A stretch of DNA of 64,000 nucleotides from Limnoperna fortunei (lineage: Eukaryota > Mollusca > Bivalvia > Mytilida > Modiolidae). The position numbers and the translations under genes were made by a program. The notes under the pieces are model-generated. The model was given only the letters and a program-made list of their open reading frames with translations. It had not been told where the DNA came from and ran no database searches. Each line of letters starts with the position of its first letter. Within the stretch, counting starts at the first letter, position 1. Positions 1 to 13,224 of the stretch are shown piece by piece. The stretch lies in assembly GCA_944474755.1 (NCBI GenBank), contig OX104117.1:66393522-66457521 (forward strand). Reading direction: 5' to 3'.

Positions 1-205
1 CATTTTTTTAAATTTCAGTTATTTTATTCAAAATTTAAAAAAAATCGCTCGCTCGCATCAGTTTAACCATGAACACCTGGAACAAATCTTTTTGAAAAAC
101 TAAAAACATGTCGCTCGCCTTAAAAAAAATTATTCGCTCCACAAAATCCGAATTTCAAAAAAAAAATTAATAAAAAAAATTTCGCTCGCTCGCTCCATAT
201 TTTCA
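1..205. repeat. AT-rich stretch with CGCTCG clusters
   Basis: A-rich DNA with the motif CGCTCGCTCG or shorter forms near 47, 111, 133 and 183, each next to poly-A. This looks like a diverged short-period repeat whose left end lies outside the window. No coding signal is seen. Confidence 0.4.
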
Positions 206-362
206 AAGTTAAAGTCCGACGAACAAGAAATTAATTCTGTGTGGCCCTACCAATTATACCGAAAAAGTTTTAATAACCTCCCTGTCTTTTGATATATTAA
301 ATATATGTATGAGGAGATAAACTAAAACACGAAAATAAGTATTAAATCAATCACTTAAGGAT

Positions 363-628
363 TGTTTGTTTATTTTAAATGATGCTTAACGCAAATTTCA
401 TTAAGTTTTCAGCAAGATCATGGCGTCAAGTTTTTATTGGAGGAGAAAGTCGTAGTACCTGGAGAAAACCACAACCTTCGTCGGAAAACGGACAATCCAA
501 GTCAATTAAGATTAGAGTCGAGTACACCTTGGCAAAAGGGAGACTCGAACCCGGAAACTCAGTGTTTACAGACCATATGTGATCAATAGTAGACGAACTA
601 CCTTAACCACTCGGCCACCGATCGAGAA
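363..628 (-). mobile_element. tRNA-derived SINE, minus strand
   Basis: Read on the minus strand this has a pol III A box (TGGCCGAGTGG, 618-608) and a B box (GGTTCGAGTCT, 551-541). A body follows that recurs across the window, with a GTCGAGTACACC-like block, the GGAGAAAACC block and a GCTGAAA-rich 3' end. An open frame on the plus strand through it is a by-product. Other copies: 728-906, 5440-5630, 9686-9935, 34955-35210, 35510-35690, 50145-50440 and 50800-50965. Confidence 0.75.
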
Positions 629-727
629 CCCATATCACTTAACGACAAAACATTTGTTTTTGCATATGGAATATATTAACCTGTATTAACTATTCATGTT
701 TTTACCAGAGGTATTCAACTGCTATCC

Positions 728-906
728 GTGTTTGAGTCTCAGTGCGGGCAGAGTGTAATCGACTCGAATCTTAATTAACAAGCGGTTGACATTTTTCTTG
801 CCGAAGGTTGGGGTTTTCTGCGGTTTCCTACCTCAATAAAAACTGGGGTTCACAATATAGCTGAAAAATTGCTGAAATTGGCATTTAACACCAATCAAAC
901 AATCAA
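728..906 (+). mobile_element. SINE copy, 5'-truncated
   Basis: Same family as the preceding minus copy but in the opposite orientation, so the two form an inverted pair about 100 bp apart. The B-box region is degenerate (TGTTTGAGTCTC) and the A box is missing. The 3' end (AATATAGCTGAA, then AACACCAATCAAAC) is intact. Confidence 0.65.
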
Positions 907-3900
907 ATATAAACAATTGAGTGATCTGAGTATTTAATAAGCTCACTTTCACAGGTAAACAGATTCGTGTCCCGATTGTTACATAATGGTATTTAATTCT
1001 ACACCGTTACATCCGCAAATTTAATTTACATGTTTTCGCATTTAAAACGTGATTTTTCGAGAACTTTCTAAATTTACTGTTAGAAATGTTAACATTGTGA
1101 GAACTTCTCATTTCAGAACCTGACCTATTTTATTGTTGATAATTGTGGATGCAAACAAAGAATCGTAAGTAATATCACGTGATAATACTTGTACATCTCC
1201 CAAGACTGAGGAGGGTAAAAAGATCGCGCTCAGGATGTGTATTGATTTAATTTAAAGTGTTCTTCAGTTTTAAAATGCATCGATTTTGACTTGAGCAAAT
1301 TAGCAATAAGTAAATATTTTCGAGTATGATTAAGAAAAGTAGATTAAATTCTATAATTTAAAGGTGTCAATGTCAATGTTATAATTGCTGTAATTATACG
1401 TAGCCGAAAAACATAACCGAATCCCGAATATTTTTAACAATTTTATATGCTATATGATGTGAATGGGAATGCCTTGCTAGAAGTGGAGAAGGCAACAGAT
1501 GATAATTGTAATAAAAAATTAGAATAAAAGAATCAGTAAAATATTAAACGCCTAGGGTATCCTCTTGCTTATATGATATAGTATGAAAATGACGAACACA
1601 TAGAGCTTCATTTAGCTATATAATTACAGACAAGGGAACTAGTCGGAAAACATTTTATAAATGTTTAGTTCACCCGAATTACAATTTTCTTTATTAAAGA
1701 ACATAGTTTACTGCATCCTGTTTATATTCGCAATTTCATCACAATTAGTTTTAGGATAACATGCATTTAAGCGTTTTGAAAGAAGTTAAAAAGATTGACT
1801 TTTTAATTTTTAGAATTACGTTTAGTTTAAACGAGGTTTTACTATTCTTAAAAGTTTACATACTTAACTTGATTTCTTGTGGTTTTTCATTTAACAAGTG
1901 TGTATTCGAAATGTGCGTTTTCAAACTGCAAATTTTTAATTTGCTATTGTATTAATTGAAATTACCAAATTCAGAAAGCGTGTTTTGGAAAAACAGATTA
2001 CAAAATTAAGGCGTCGACTGGTTTCCAATAATTTGCACAATCGTCTCCCTAAATTCATCAGGTCGAAACAAAATGTAGCCCTCCGCCAAAGGTTTTTATC
2101 AAGATGGCAAAAATTTGAAAGAAATGTATCTAACAGTCAAATTGACCATATAACTTTTTTTCTATATTTGAGCCTAACATTTTATGTTGATTCAATATAG
2201 GCCCAACCATTGTGAATAGTTAAAATGACCATACAGGAACAAAGTCTGTTAACAAACAAAGATAAAACATATATAACGAGGATGTTGTGCTTATTATGCT
2301 TTCAAGATACTTAATTTGAAATACATAAGATATAGTTAAGTTAATAAGGTATCTTGTTAACACGGGGATATATTTGATAAAACAAACAAATAAGATATAT
2401 TATATACTTCTAACCGTGAGATATCTTACAAACTGTATTAGATACCTTTTATAGGTTATAAGATATTTGAACAAAAATATATAAGATAATATACTATGTA
2501 CAATAACTTATTTACTCAATAAATACTCATAAAATTATATGATTTCATATTTACTCAATAAATTGTCTTGAAAAAACGTATTTAGTTCATCATATTTTAT
2601 AAACTGCTATGTACATACACATTATCATGTCAAAAATATCATTTGCTTTACATTGAAATTAAAACTCTACCCAATATTATTGGTATAAAATCCAACAGCA
2701 ATGGGCACAACTTAATTACATATTACCTGCTAACGATATAAGCGTGATATATAAACCTAAACAAGTCATTTTGTCCAAAAGATGGTTATACACGAACGCA
2801 TATTTTAAGTTTTTGTTAGTTCTCAGGCTAGTTGCTTCTCCGGAGAATAGTTGTGAAAGTGGCTATTTAGCATTCCGTTCAATGATCTATGTATATAAGG
2901 GGGAGGGATTGAAAGTACTAAACTACATGTAATATGTAATATTAATTGATTTTTTGAATTTTTTTATATATGATTCTTTTGTCTTATTTCGATTATAACG
3001 TTGTGCTAATATACTTAAAATTTGCTGCTAAAAAACTTGACAATTAGCTTAATAGGAATTGTTTACTTTTAAACTCAGTTACTTAAAGTGGAATATTTGA
3101 AATTAAAATTAACAAAAATGGTTTGTTTTGAAACAATGTCGATTTAAACGATTATTAAATTTTCTTTTCATTTATATGCCGCCTATTTTATTTCAGAATC
3201 TAAATACTTGAAATGTTTGTTTATTTTTCCAATAAATTATGTCCTTTAGGAGAACCGACTATTAACCGACCACATGATGAGTCGTCAAAATAAATGGATT
3301 TTTTCTTGTTCATATATAATTTTATAAACACAAAGAAAACTGAATTGAAAAACACCTATATGTTATATCGCTAGTTTTCTTTCACTGCTTAGTACAGCTC
3401 GACGAATTTTTTTTTAAAGAACATTTATTTAAGTACTAATAAGTCAAAACAAACTGAGAAAACCATGTACAACGTTGCATTAAAACACTACGTACATATG
3501 ATGAAATTTTAAAGTGATGCGTAAAATAATCATGTTTGAAACATTTTAAGCAATAGAATTTTATGATGGGCGTCTTTGAAAAGTGATTCTGTTGTCCAGG
3601 AAACCATTAGAAAAAGAATTGTTTATTATAGTGCATGAAACTTACATTTACATACTAAAAATATTTCTCGACCAGACAAATAGGATTATGCTCAAAATAC
3701 TACTGTAAATTTTGATGTAAAACTAATACATACATATCCTTGTCACGAACCTATTTCTCAGCATATAATTGTTTTGTACATAATGTATAGATATGTTAAT
3801 TAATTATTAGAATAGCTACGGTACACAATCTCAGTCGAACACACCAAAGCTTTATTCAGAAACCTAAACTTGTGAAACATGTTTCTAGTGGTCAGTATAT

Positions 3901-4762
3901 ATGCTTGGTTGCACGGTTTTTCTTACTGTTGGGTTGACTAGTTGTTAGTCAGGACAGCCGATATGCACACACTGGATTAAACGTACGATATCTGAGGTAA
4001 GTGAGATATTTATTTTATAAACGCATACTTGGGTATTTTGAACAGTTAGCTCAATAGAAATTTTCTGTTAGCATGTAATTTGGAATTTTGTATTTGGGTT
4101 GAAATAGTTTACCTTTTATTTTGAGATTTTGTTTTGCATACAATAGCGCTAGCTTTTCTTTGTGAACAAAGCACGGAGTTCAAAACCTTTTAAACATTTG
4201 TTGGTGCGTATTCAGGCACAAAATAACATTTAACATGTATTAGGTTGTAGTATTGTGTGTTCTCGGACAAAACATATAAATTGAGTTATTACATTTAAGT
4301 TCATAGAATTGTACTGTGCGTACTCGGGCACATTATAGTATTTGATATTGATAGTTGTGTACTATTTTATCACGTAAAAGCATAGGTGGTCACTTGGACG
4401 ACGGAACATAAATGATCATAAATAAGTCACCTAAATAACCACGTATAAATGGTCGCAAGGACGACGGTGCGCTGGGACGACAGAGGATAAGAAGTCACTT
4501 AGACTGACAATTGGTGCTTTGTATTTCAACAGCGCAAACTGAACGTGGTGTTAACTGTGAAACGAACATTAAGACACATTTAGACGTTTATTATTACAAT
4601 TTGGGGGGGGGGCGTTAATTATATATAACGTAAATGTGTTATATGTAAATATATTTTGTTGTGGACTTTTTCTTGTTTTCTTTAAATAATATAATAAACT
4701 GGAATAAACTCGGCATTTATTGACAATCTGTCAGAACTGGATGTCTTTGTCCTTTTTTTCTG
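907..4762. other. AT-rich non-coding DNA
   Basis: About 3.9 kb of AT-rich sequence with only short, low-complexity open frames (60-71 codons) that resemble no family I recognise. A run of ten G lies at 4603-4612. No supported gene or element. Confidence 0.5.
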
Positions 4763-4844
4763 CATCCTCACAAGTCAGGGTTTCCGTGTCCTCATGTATC
4801 CACGAGGACACATGGGAACACAGGAACCCCTACTTGTGAGGATG
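4763..4844. mobile_element. Foldback MITE copy 1 (MULE-like)
   Basis: Almost the whole 82 bp is an inverted repeat beginning CATCCTCACAAGTCAGGG and ending CTTGTGAGGATG. It is flanked by near-identical 9-mers (TTTTTTCTG left, TTTTTTCCG right), read as a 9-bp target-site duplication. Two further copies (10143-10616, 61757-61860) also have 9-bp flanking repeats. That duplication length is typical of Mutator-like elements. Confidence 0.75.
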
Positions 4845-5439
4845 TTTTTTCCGTGGATGAATGATACTTTTATACTAGTAATCTGGAAATGTACCTATAA
4901 TAAAACGTGTATTCACGTTCTGAATCACATTTGTTTTCAACATTTCCTTTTAAATCTTGCGCAGACCTACAGCTTTCACACTTTTTCGCTCCCAACGAAG
5001 GACTTTTTTCGTTTCTTTCACTGTAACTTGTAATCCAAGAACCATTACTGTTTGTGTTCCCGTAATTGTTTACATTCATTACATGTTGTCATAGGTTATT
5101 TAACATTGCAGTCTCTCTAAATAAGTCGTTCACCAAGTCTTTGCTTCCGGAAAATAATTTCGAATGTTTCGTTTTCTATACATATGTATTTCACTTATTA
5201 CGCCCGAATCATAAGAATGAGTACTATCTTCCAGTAGTTCTCTATCACTGATAGCGTTTTTTGTTCATAGCCCAACTTTTCTTATTTCGAAGCAGATTTT
5301 AAAGGATTTGCAGTATTCATTGTCTGTAATTTTTATTTCTTCTTCTTGCTTTCTTCCTTTTTTATGGAAAATTTTTCTAGCGGTCTTATTTTTTTGGCTT
5401 GATTTTCAGTTTACTTTGTGTTTGTCGCTTATAATAGTC

Positions 5440-5630
5440 TTTTTCTGCGGGCATGGTGTACTCGACTGCAATCTTAAGTGACAAGGATTGCCAGTTTTCC
5501 GACCGCAGGTCGGGGGTTTTCTCCGGGTACTCCGGCTTCCCCCCCCCCCCAAAAAAAAAACTGGACGCCATGGTATAGCTGAACAATTACAGAAAGTAGC
5601 GGTAAACACCAAACGACCAAACCAACCAAT
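5440..5630 (+). mobile_element. SINE copy, 5'-truncated
   Basis: Shares the SINE body (GTACTCGACTGCAATC, GATTGCCAGTTTTCC, GGGTTTTCTCCGGGTACTCC) and the 3' end AAACACCAAACGACCAAACC. The central link is a C12-A10 run at 5539-5560. A box and B box are missing. Confidence 0.7.
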
Positions 5631-6253
5631 TCATATGGCGACAACATTGATCTAGCTTCGATCATATAATATACGACACACCTTCCAATATTTGATACAT
5701 ATGAAATTATGTTTGTCATTATTTCCACGTCTGTGTAGATAAAACATTTTCTATCATGTGAAAAATTGACCAAGTGATTTCCAAATGAATTTCTATTGTG
5801 ATCGATCGATGTACGTTCCGATACCGCAACTTGGTTGTCTAAAGTCTTGGTTCGTTAAAAGCACGCAAATAAATATCTGCCTTCCTGCACTTAACAAGAA
5901 GACGAAGACGTCTGGAACGATTTTGATCGTAAGAGAACGTTCGGGTTGTAAAGAAATACAAACGTACGTATTCATATCATGACCATGTTTTAAGCTGAAT
6001 CGTATCCATCATTGAAAGACATCTCCATTATCATCTAAAATGTCCACTTTTAACTGTTTAAAAAAAAATTCCGCGTCGTATGATTTGTTAAATTGTGTTT
6101 CTATTTGTATCAATTTATTCATATCCCTATACGTCTATCGTCTGCCCCTTTTGGATCATTTCACATGCAATAAGAATATAAAAGTTCAAAGAATCCACAA
6201 TATTCTCCGCAAGTTCTGTATTCTTCATGGAATTTTGTCAAATAACATTTATA

Positions 6254-7774
6254 CACTTGGCGAAAAGTTAGGGACCACCAGGTTTTGCTTCAAATAAAAA
6301 AAATAATAATTGTTCCTGGTTCTTTGTACATATGTTATCAACAAAAGCTAGGTTTGTAGTTTCTATTGTTAAAATTTGTTAAAGTTTGGCGCCTTTTTTA
6401 TTTCATCATGTGCACGTGCGTAACAGGTAAAATTTATCCTGTTTTGAAAAACATGTTACGTCGAAAACTAGCAGATGCAGAGAGATGGCAAGCAGTTGGT
6501 ATGATAAGGGCTGGAATGACACAGCAGCAGGTTTCAGATAGGTTCAATGTTAGCTATTCTGTCATCCTTAGGCTAATGAGACGATATAATGAAACTGGTA
6601 TTGTAGGAGAAAGGCCAAGAACAAGGTGACCGAAGAAGACAACAGAGAGAGAAGATAGACTACTTCGAAGACTTGCTAGACAACCTTTTACCACTGCAAA
6701 CAGATTGCGTAGTCGATGTAATGTCCATGTTAGAATCAGTAGACGGACAGTAAACAGAAGGCTAAACTGCGGAAGACTTCGAGCACGGAGACCAATAAAG
6801 CGGCCAGCACTTAAACAATGACATATGGATGAGCGGCTGCAGTGGGCGCGTGACCATATCGGGTGAAATATTTGCTCTTGGAAAAGAATTCTTTGGTTCG
6901 ACGAAAGTCGTTTTCTTCTGAAACCAGTTGATGGTAGGATGCGGGTATGGCGTCAACGCAACACAGCTTTTGACCCTGCACATGTTCTAAAAACGAACTA
7001 CAGCTTTTGGTGGTGGCGGAGTGACAGTTGGGGTCTGCTCCTCATATGACTGTAAGTTAGACTTGTATCCATTAGATGGCACACTAACTGCTTTTAAATA
7101 CAGAGATCAGATTCTAGACCCCTGTATTGTGACCCATTTTGATGCGCATCCACAACGAAAGACCTCATACAGCACGCATCGTCAAAGATTATCTTGTAAA
7201 TTAGGCAATTCATAGATTACCATTGCCTGCCATGTCTCTGGATATGAATCCGATATAGCATGTTTGGGACTATCTCGGCCGGAAAGTGAATAAACGTGAC
7301 ACTCCATGTCGGAACATTCAAGAATTGCGCGATACTTTAATTCAGGAGTGGCGGCGATTCCCTCAACGTAAATTTCTGAGACTTGTCCAGAGCATGAGGA
7401 GACGGGTTCAAGAATTGCATCGGAAGCGCGGTGTATACACACGATTCTGAAGCTTTTCTTGCGAATAAATGTTTTAAAATGATTTCTTCTCACATATTAA
7501 TAACTCTCAACCTGCCAACTCTTTGTATGTAACATTACCAGCGGTTCAAACTGAAACTTTTTTTTGAGTCATGATTTTACAGTTTTATGGCATATTTTTA
7601 CAAATGGTCCTTTCTTTAAATTTTGAATAGTAAAATCATAAACTTCTTTAAAATAGTCGACTATTTTAAACAAAACGTGAAATGAACAATGGATGGTTAT
7701 ATATTGATAAAAATATTGGTTTAAAAAAATTACCTCCGCTAAAATCCTGGCGGTCCCTTACTTATGCCCAAGTG
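6254..7774 (+). mobile_element. Tc1/mariner-like transposon, complete but dead
   Basis: The ends are inverted repeats (CACTTGGCGAAAAGTTAGGG left; CCCTTACTTATGCCCAAGTG right) flanked on both sides by TA (6252-6253 and 7775-7776), the Tc1/mariner target duplication. The length of 1521 bp is normal for the superfamily. The inside carries a broken transposase gene. Confidence 0.9.
6453..7450 (+). pseudogene. Tc1-like transposase pseudogene
   Basis: The transposase would cut and paste the surrounding element by binding its inverted repeats and using a DDE catalytic triad. The ATG at 6453 starts an N-terminal helix-turn-helix region (ERWQAVGMIRAGMTQQQVS), followed by an in-frame TGA at 6627 where arginine (CGA) is expected. 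The frame then continues with further stops near 6820, 6865 and 7046. The first catalytic Asp lies in ILWFDESRF (about 6889-6915). The region normally carrying the second Asp (near 7138-7200) is disrupted by an insertion of about 17 bp. The third catalytic residue, normally Glu in MNPIEHVW, reads Ala (near 7255). Several independent lesions mean the copy cannot make active enzyme. Confidence 0.88.
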
Positions 7775-7776
7775 TA

Positions 7777-9685
7777 TATATCAATCCATTTGTGACCCAA
7801 ATCAGTTGTGTTTAGCTGGAGTTTGCTTGAGTGAGAAGTCATCACTTTTTAAAATTTAAGGTCGAAAATTGGCTCAGGTTGACTCCGATATATGCTTAAA
7901 GTTTTTATTTCAACTTGTATTTAATTTTGAGAATTAACACATTACGCTGTGCTCTTTTTCAAACGATACACTTAAAGGGTTTCGTCTTCGATAATTTGGA
8001 TTAATCAATGCATTGAGCTGTAGTTTCAAGTGTAAGATAGGTGTATACTTATATCTGGGCATTCGTTGTAACACACTCTGAAAGTAAAGCATTTGACAAT
8101 TTAATATTTAACAGAAACATTGCACATATAAGAAAATGTGTCATGCTTGGCATATACATGTATTAAACATCCCTTTAGTCCAAATTCACTGAAGCATTAG
8201 GTTTGGACACAGCCCTATAGAAATTTGCTAGTGAGGAATTAAGTTGTACACTATTGTATTTTGAAATTCATAATTTTATAGCTCAAGTGGCGGTAAAACA
8301 CAAATCAAACAGACGATAATTTGGCATCCAATCAGGACTTCTATTTAGAATGAATCATTACCATCCTTTATTTAATTTCTGTAAATACTCAATAGCTAAG
8401 GAACATTGTCCATTTCGTATAACCTAACTTGGCATTTTATCACGTGACTGATTGTTGATGTCATAATTATATGTATTGATGACCTTGCAGACTATACACG
8501 AATTCTTCGCAATCAACAAGCAACGACACTAAAAATTGTTAAATGCAAATATCATTTGACTACTTGTTAAATATTGATTTTGTTATTTATTTTCATAATT
8601 TTGAATTTAAAATATAAGAATTGTTTTTAATTGTTGGTTGATTATTGGACGACTTTGGGTCGGTTTACGCTGGACATAAACCGCTTTGTGGTTTTATTGG
8701 CGTAAACCGATTTTGAAAAACGTGAAGACAAATGCAAGGAGAAGCACAAAAACCTAACATTTTTTCACAAAGACGAGGTTGAATTTAAGTTTAGTTGACC
8801 TATGCAAAAGAGCTAACAAGCTTAAAAGTAATTATACCAAACTACACCACTAAAATAACCCACTTTATTGGGCAAAACTATGGATGATTCTTAGAAAAGT
8901 TCTTTTCAATCTAGGAGTCTGTAACATTATAGGTTTTTAATCCAGAAGCCGTTAACATTTTAAAATAATTTTTCAATATATAATGCATCAATTATCTTTA
9001 AATTTTAACTATTCTATTGATCTGACTGTAATTGTATAAAGTTTATCTTTACAGTTTATTACATAAAACGTTTTGCTTCAAAATACGATTCAGGCTTGAT
9101 AGTAGTTTGAGTAAATTACCAAAACAGACATAGCGCATTGTATTGTAGTTGTCTGCATACATGATTGTGGATCGTCAAGGTACAATCAGTGCAGTTACCA
9201 TATTAGATGTGTGTTCTTTGACAATGATTGAATTCACAAATATTGTCGCTTTGACTCTGTAACTGTAGCCTCGTACGACTTGGATGTAGGTGTTGGAAAT
9301 TGCGTCGTATTTTTACTAGGTCTATATAAGCTGCGCAGCTTCCCATCCTGTCCAGCCTGCTCTAAAACCCTATATGTATATATTACGAAAACTTCTGAAA
9401 TTTGGGATTATTTGTTTGGCCGCCTGTTATAGTTTAATTGACGCCATGGTGCCAATACATTTTGTAAACTTAACTGCGTTCGAGTTCGTCATTACAACCA
9501 GCATTGTATAACAGCAGTGTTTGCCTACAGATATTAAAATACAACGCAACGTCATTGGAAAGCCAGCTCTTTACTGTACCGTAGGTCTACAATTCCTCAT
9601 TTCAATTCACAACCATTTCCACAGTGTCACTAAATACGCGCATGCATTGCATGTATCTAACACAGGAAGTGAATGAAATAGGGAG
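7777..9685. other. AT-rich non-coding DNA
   Basis: No gene or complete element recognised. A short block near 8281-8320 (GTGGCGGTAAAACACAAATC) resembles the SINE 3' end. A lone TATA-like string (TATATAAG, about 9322) has no supported gene downstream. Confidence 0.45.
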
Positions 9686-9935
9686 GGGCCGCGGTGGCCG
9701 AGTGGACTAAGTAGTTCGTCTACTATTGAAATTGGTGGCCTGTCAACACTGAAGTTGCGGGTTCGAGTCTCACTGCTGACAAGGAGCACCCGACTGAAAT
9801 CTCATTTTACAAAGATTGCCAGTTTTCCTTCCGCGGTCGAGGGTTTTCTCCTGGTACTCCAGCTTCCTGTTCAAATAAAAACTGTCATAATATAGCTGTC
9901 ATGATATAGCTAAACAGTATCCAAACCAACAAAAA
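9686..9935 (+). mobile_element. tRNA-derived SINE, full-length copy
   Basis: The best copy of the family. The A box TGGCCGAGTGG is at 9695-9705 and matches the pol III consensus. The B box GGTTCGAGTCT is at 9760-9770, one mismatch from consensus. The spacing fits a tRNA with a long variable arm (Leu/Ser type). A shared body and GATATAGC-containing 3' region follow. Pol III would be expected to transcribe it, and LINE machinery to mobilise it. Confidence 0.85.
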
Positions 9936-10142
9936 TATACTAGGGTCAATTTCTGAGAACTATCGGTCTATCCAATTTATAACAATATTCTTTAATTCTT
10001 CGTTTGTTTCACAAAAACCAATTTGTGAAATCTAGTAGAAATAACTGTGTAAATATACATTTTAATCTACGTAAACTTGTCAAATAGTGTATATGAAAAT
10101 AGAAGACAATTTATATACTTTTTATATATTTTCTAGCCTATA

Positions 10143-10616
10143 CATCCTCATGAGTCAGGGTTTCTGAGTCCACATGTGTCCACAAAACCCTGACAAACTT
10201 AGCTAGGAAATTCCCGGGCTAGAAGATTCTTATCTGACGTCAAACCTTCAAAACATCAACTAATGAAATTGCTGGAAAGAAGCAAGTGTTTGGCAGTAGT
10301 CATTCTTACTAATTCTTGAGTGGGAAGAAAACTTAACGCAACTAATAAATAACGCGGTAATAACAAACTATTAACATGCGTGTACAAAATACACTGATTT
10401 TCACATGGTCTATGCAACACATCCGTTTGGTGTATTTACAATCGACATCGGGATATCCCTTAACGAAGTCGTGAATGAAAGCGAGCTTTTGATTGGCTAC
10501 ATTAAGTTATGATGTAGCCAATCAAAATAGTGACTTCTAGCCCGGGAATTTCCTAGCCAAGTTTGTCAAGGTTTCGTGGACACATGTGGATACAGAAACC
10601 CTGACTTGTGAGGATA
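10143..10616. mobile_element. Foldback MITE copy 2 (MULE-like), long form
   Basis: Inverted-repeat arms of about 85 bp begin CATCCTCATGAGTCAGGG and share the inner block GGAAATTCCCGGGCTAG (right arm CTAGCCCGGGAATTTCC). The centre of about 300 bp has no coding capacity. The flanks are 9-mers TAGCCTATA (10134-10142) and TAGCCTTTA (10617-10625), an 8/9 match read as a target-site duplication. Confidence 0.8.
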
Positions 10617-10690
10617 TAGCCTTTATAAAAGCTGTTTATTTGTTTATATATTATCCAACTTAACACTTTAAATTTATAAATTAGGTTATA

Positions 10691-12373
10691 CCTGTAACAA
10701 AGGCATTCAAATATCAGGGCTGCCAGGAACAAGTATTCTCAGACCGCGAGACACTGTGTGAATGAGCACTGGCAAGATCTCAGTGAAACATTCAAACTGT
10801 GGTTGTAGTAGGGAAACATTAGAGGCATGTACGTGGGCATCAAGAAATTACTTGGCCTTATACAGACACAAACGGCTCCCTTCAAGGCATCTACTGGGAA
10901 TGTACTCTCTGACAAAAATTTAACAGATGGACAGATGATAGAGCACTACTCTGACTTGTAATCCATACAGAACATAGCTCTTGAAGCAATATAATGCCTA
11001 CAAACCAATCGAAGAGCTTGATGCAAAAAACAGTAGAAGAGCTCAGCAAAACCATTGACATCCCTCAGAAATATACCTGGCAAAGACGGAATTCCTTCAA
11101 AAATGCAGCAACAATTCAAGATTTTCTTACTGCTCTCGCTCCCTTTCAATAGCTCCTCTGCCAGTGATGGAAAGAAAGGGTTGTGCCAGAGGATACGAAG
11201 GATGCAAAGATCATCACCGTCCGCAAAGCAATAACACGGGAGAGAGAAGTGACTACAACAACAGAGGTATCTGCCTTCTAAATAACGTCAGTATTTGCTT
11301 GGGTCATTATAATCAGACTTCAGAACCAGATGCCACTGTACATGCTCTTCATTTACCTCACCAAAACATTTCACCTGGTCAGAAGGTAATGACTCTTTAT
11401 AATCCTTCTTAAGATTACCTGCCTACCGCAACTGAAGAGCTTGATTGAATCCTTCCACACAGACATGAAGAACCGTTCAGTTCAACGGTAGTTGCTCTGA
11501 GCCAATAAGCATTAGCAGCGGCGTCACACAAGACTGTTCCATTGCCCCCCACCCTATTTGGTATCTTTTTTGTAATGCTTCTGAAGAATACGCTTTGCTC
11601 AGCAACTGAGCAATCTACCTGCGGCAAACTATTCTAACTCGCTCTCCCTCCTTAACACCATCACCAAAGTGCTAAAAAGCTTATTAGAGACGTGTTATTT
11701 GCCACACACGCTCAGGTAGAACTACAGTCCCTAATAAACCGTTTCTCAAAGGCATGCAGAGACTTGGATTGACCAAACAAACGTTTTGAGACAAGATACT
11801 ATCATAGAAGCAGTCATCACTATAGATAACTACCAGCTCGAAATCGTCCACCAGTTTACCTTCATAGTTCCACAATCGCCGATAATCTCTGCCTTGATGC
11901 TGAGCGCGACAAGAGGATCCGGAGGTAGCCTCTACTTTTTCTCGAAGTCGAGTATGGAAAAACTGCAGATTGCCAATTGCAACTTAGCTGGCAGTTTAAA
12001 ACGTATGCCTCATCATCGCCCTCCTATATGCTAGCGAATCATGAACAACATATGCAGGTGTCCAAAGCTGCAATGCAAAGACGTGTAACATGAAAGCCCA
12101 TGACATGGATACAAGGTCTTGGGAAAAGCTTGCCGCGGACCGGAGAGACAGCCTGACTATGTAGCCCCAATAACATGATGCGTGCAGCGGAAGACAGGCA
12201 GACATAAAGAAAAGAGCGTCGTTTCTGCAATAGACCTGAAACTCTACACCGATGCTAAAGACGGGCACAGAATGCCTCGCCTCGGACGGGTCTCTACGGC
12301 GATAAAAGATGCTGCCCCAGCCAAACATACAAGGCAAAATCTATGGTACGCTGACCGACGAACACCTATTGCC
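10691..12373 (+). pseudogene. Decayed LINE reverse transcriptase remnant
   Basis: Broken-frame fragments match the order of a LINE endonuclease-reverse transcriptase of the family often mislabelled craniofacial development protein 2-like in invertebrate genomes. In order: a TAPLKASTGNVLSDKNLTDG-like block and IEHYSDL (about 10868-10960), a KAPGKDGIPS-like block (about 11085), DTKDAKIIT plus a degraded NNYRGISLL block (about 11194-11285), ITIDNYQLEIVHQFT (about 11819-11863), and ESWEKLAADR near 12115. Stops and frameshifts separate them and the YADD catalytic region cannot be recovered, so the element is long dead. Imperfect direct repeats of about 35 bp flank it (10648-10683 and 12374-12409). 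Confidence 0.72.
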
Positions 12374-12409
12374 TATTATCCAATTTAACCTTTAATTTCA
12401 TAAACTTTA

Positions 12410-13224
12410 ATCTGTAGTTTTAATTATTGTGGTTTATTTACATAAGTGAAGTACTGCTTATTACATCGACCAGTGCACTTTCAAGCTATTTACTCGATGT
12501 CTGTTTCTTATTATCATACTAATTGTACATCTTCTGATCAAGCAATACAACAGTCAGTTCCTTAGTGATATATATGATTATTTTCTGAAATTATCGTTAT
12601 TTGTGAGCATCTTATATTTACTGCACACCACAAAAATGATTAAATTAGAGATCATATAAATGCTCAATTTTTCACTTTAGATTTGTACGTATAAAATATG
12701 GGTTGAAATATATGTTTCTGAACGAATATTTTAGAAAAACTGAAAACACGTGGGTCTGAGATTGTTGATTAACTTACGGATATATTGCTTTGATAGTCTC
12801 ATCTTCTCCACACAGTAGGCGTAACTGAGATCTAACCATGTTTATCAAGAGAATCATAAATGAATACCTGTGACTGGATTGGAGAAAGATGTCATCCAAT
12901 TGGGTCTACTGTTACAAAATTCCTGCGGAAAAGCTAAGTCTAGTAACTATTCTGTTTGTATTATACATAATACAAATTATTTCACATTTCAATCAAATAC
13001 CATAATCACTGTTAGACATATCTGTCTAGGAAGGTATATATCCCTTCTCCGTAAAATGCTATCGATCAAACCTCCGGACAAGTTAATTTAGTGAATACGT
13101 CACTTCCAGAGCCCAGTGTTCAAATTTTAAAACCGACATACATTTTAAACCAATGTGAAATAAAATGAAAAATTAGCAGGCAACAAATCCTATTCGTGGT
13201 TGATAAATCCTACATAAATAAAAA
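12410..13224. other. AT-rich non-coding DNA
   Basis: No gene, repeat unit or structured element recognised. A 73-codon open frame (12870-13091) has no recognisable domain. Confidence 0.45.

Noticed and set aside
379..582. A 67-codon plus-strand open frame.
   Set aside because: It reads through a minus-strand SINE and has no domain.
4794..5251. Overlapping short frames on both strands near 4.8-5.25 kb.
   Set aside because: Part of the first lies in a foldback MITE. Compositions are low-complexity and no splice-linked exons are seen.
9310..9345. TATATAAG followed by GC-rich text as a core promoter.
   Set aside because: No gene or other promoter element lies nearby; the match is expected by chance in AT-rich DNA.
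9689..9775. A possible tRNA gene (A and B boxes present).
   Set aside because: No clean acceptor or anticodon stem can be formed, and the sequence continues into a body shared by many copies. It is the head of a SINE.
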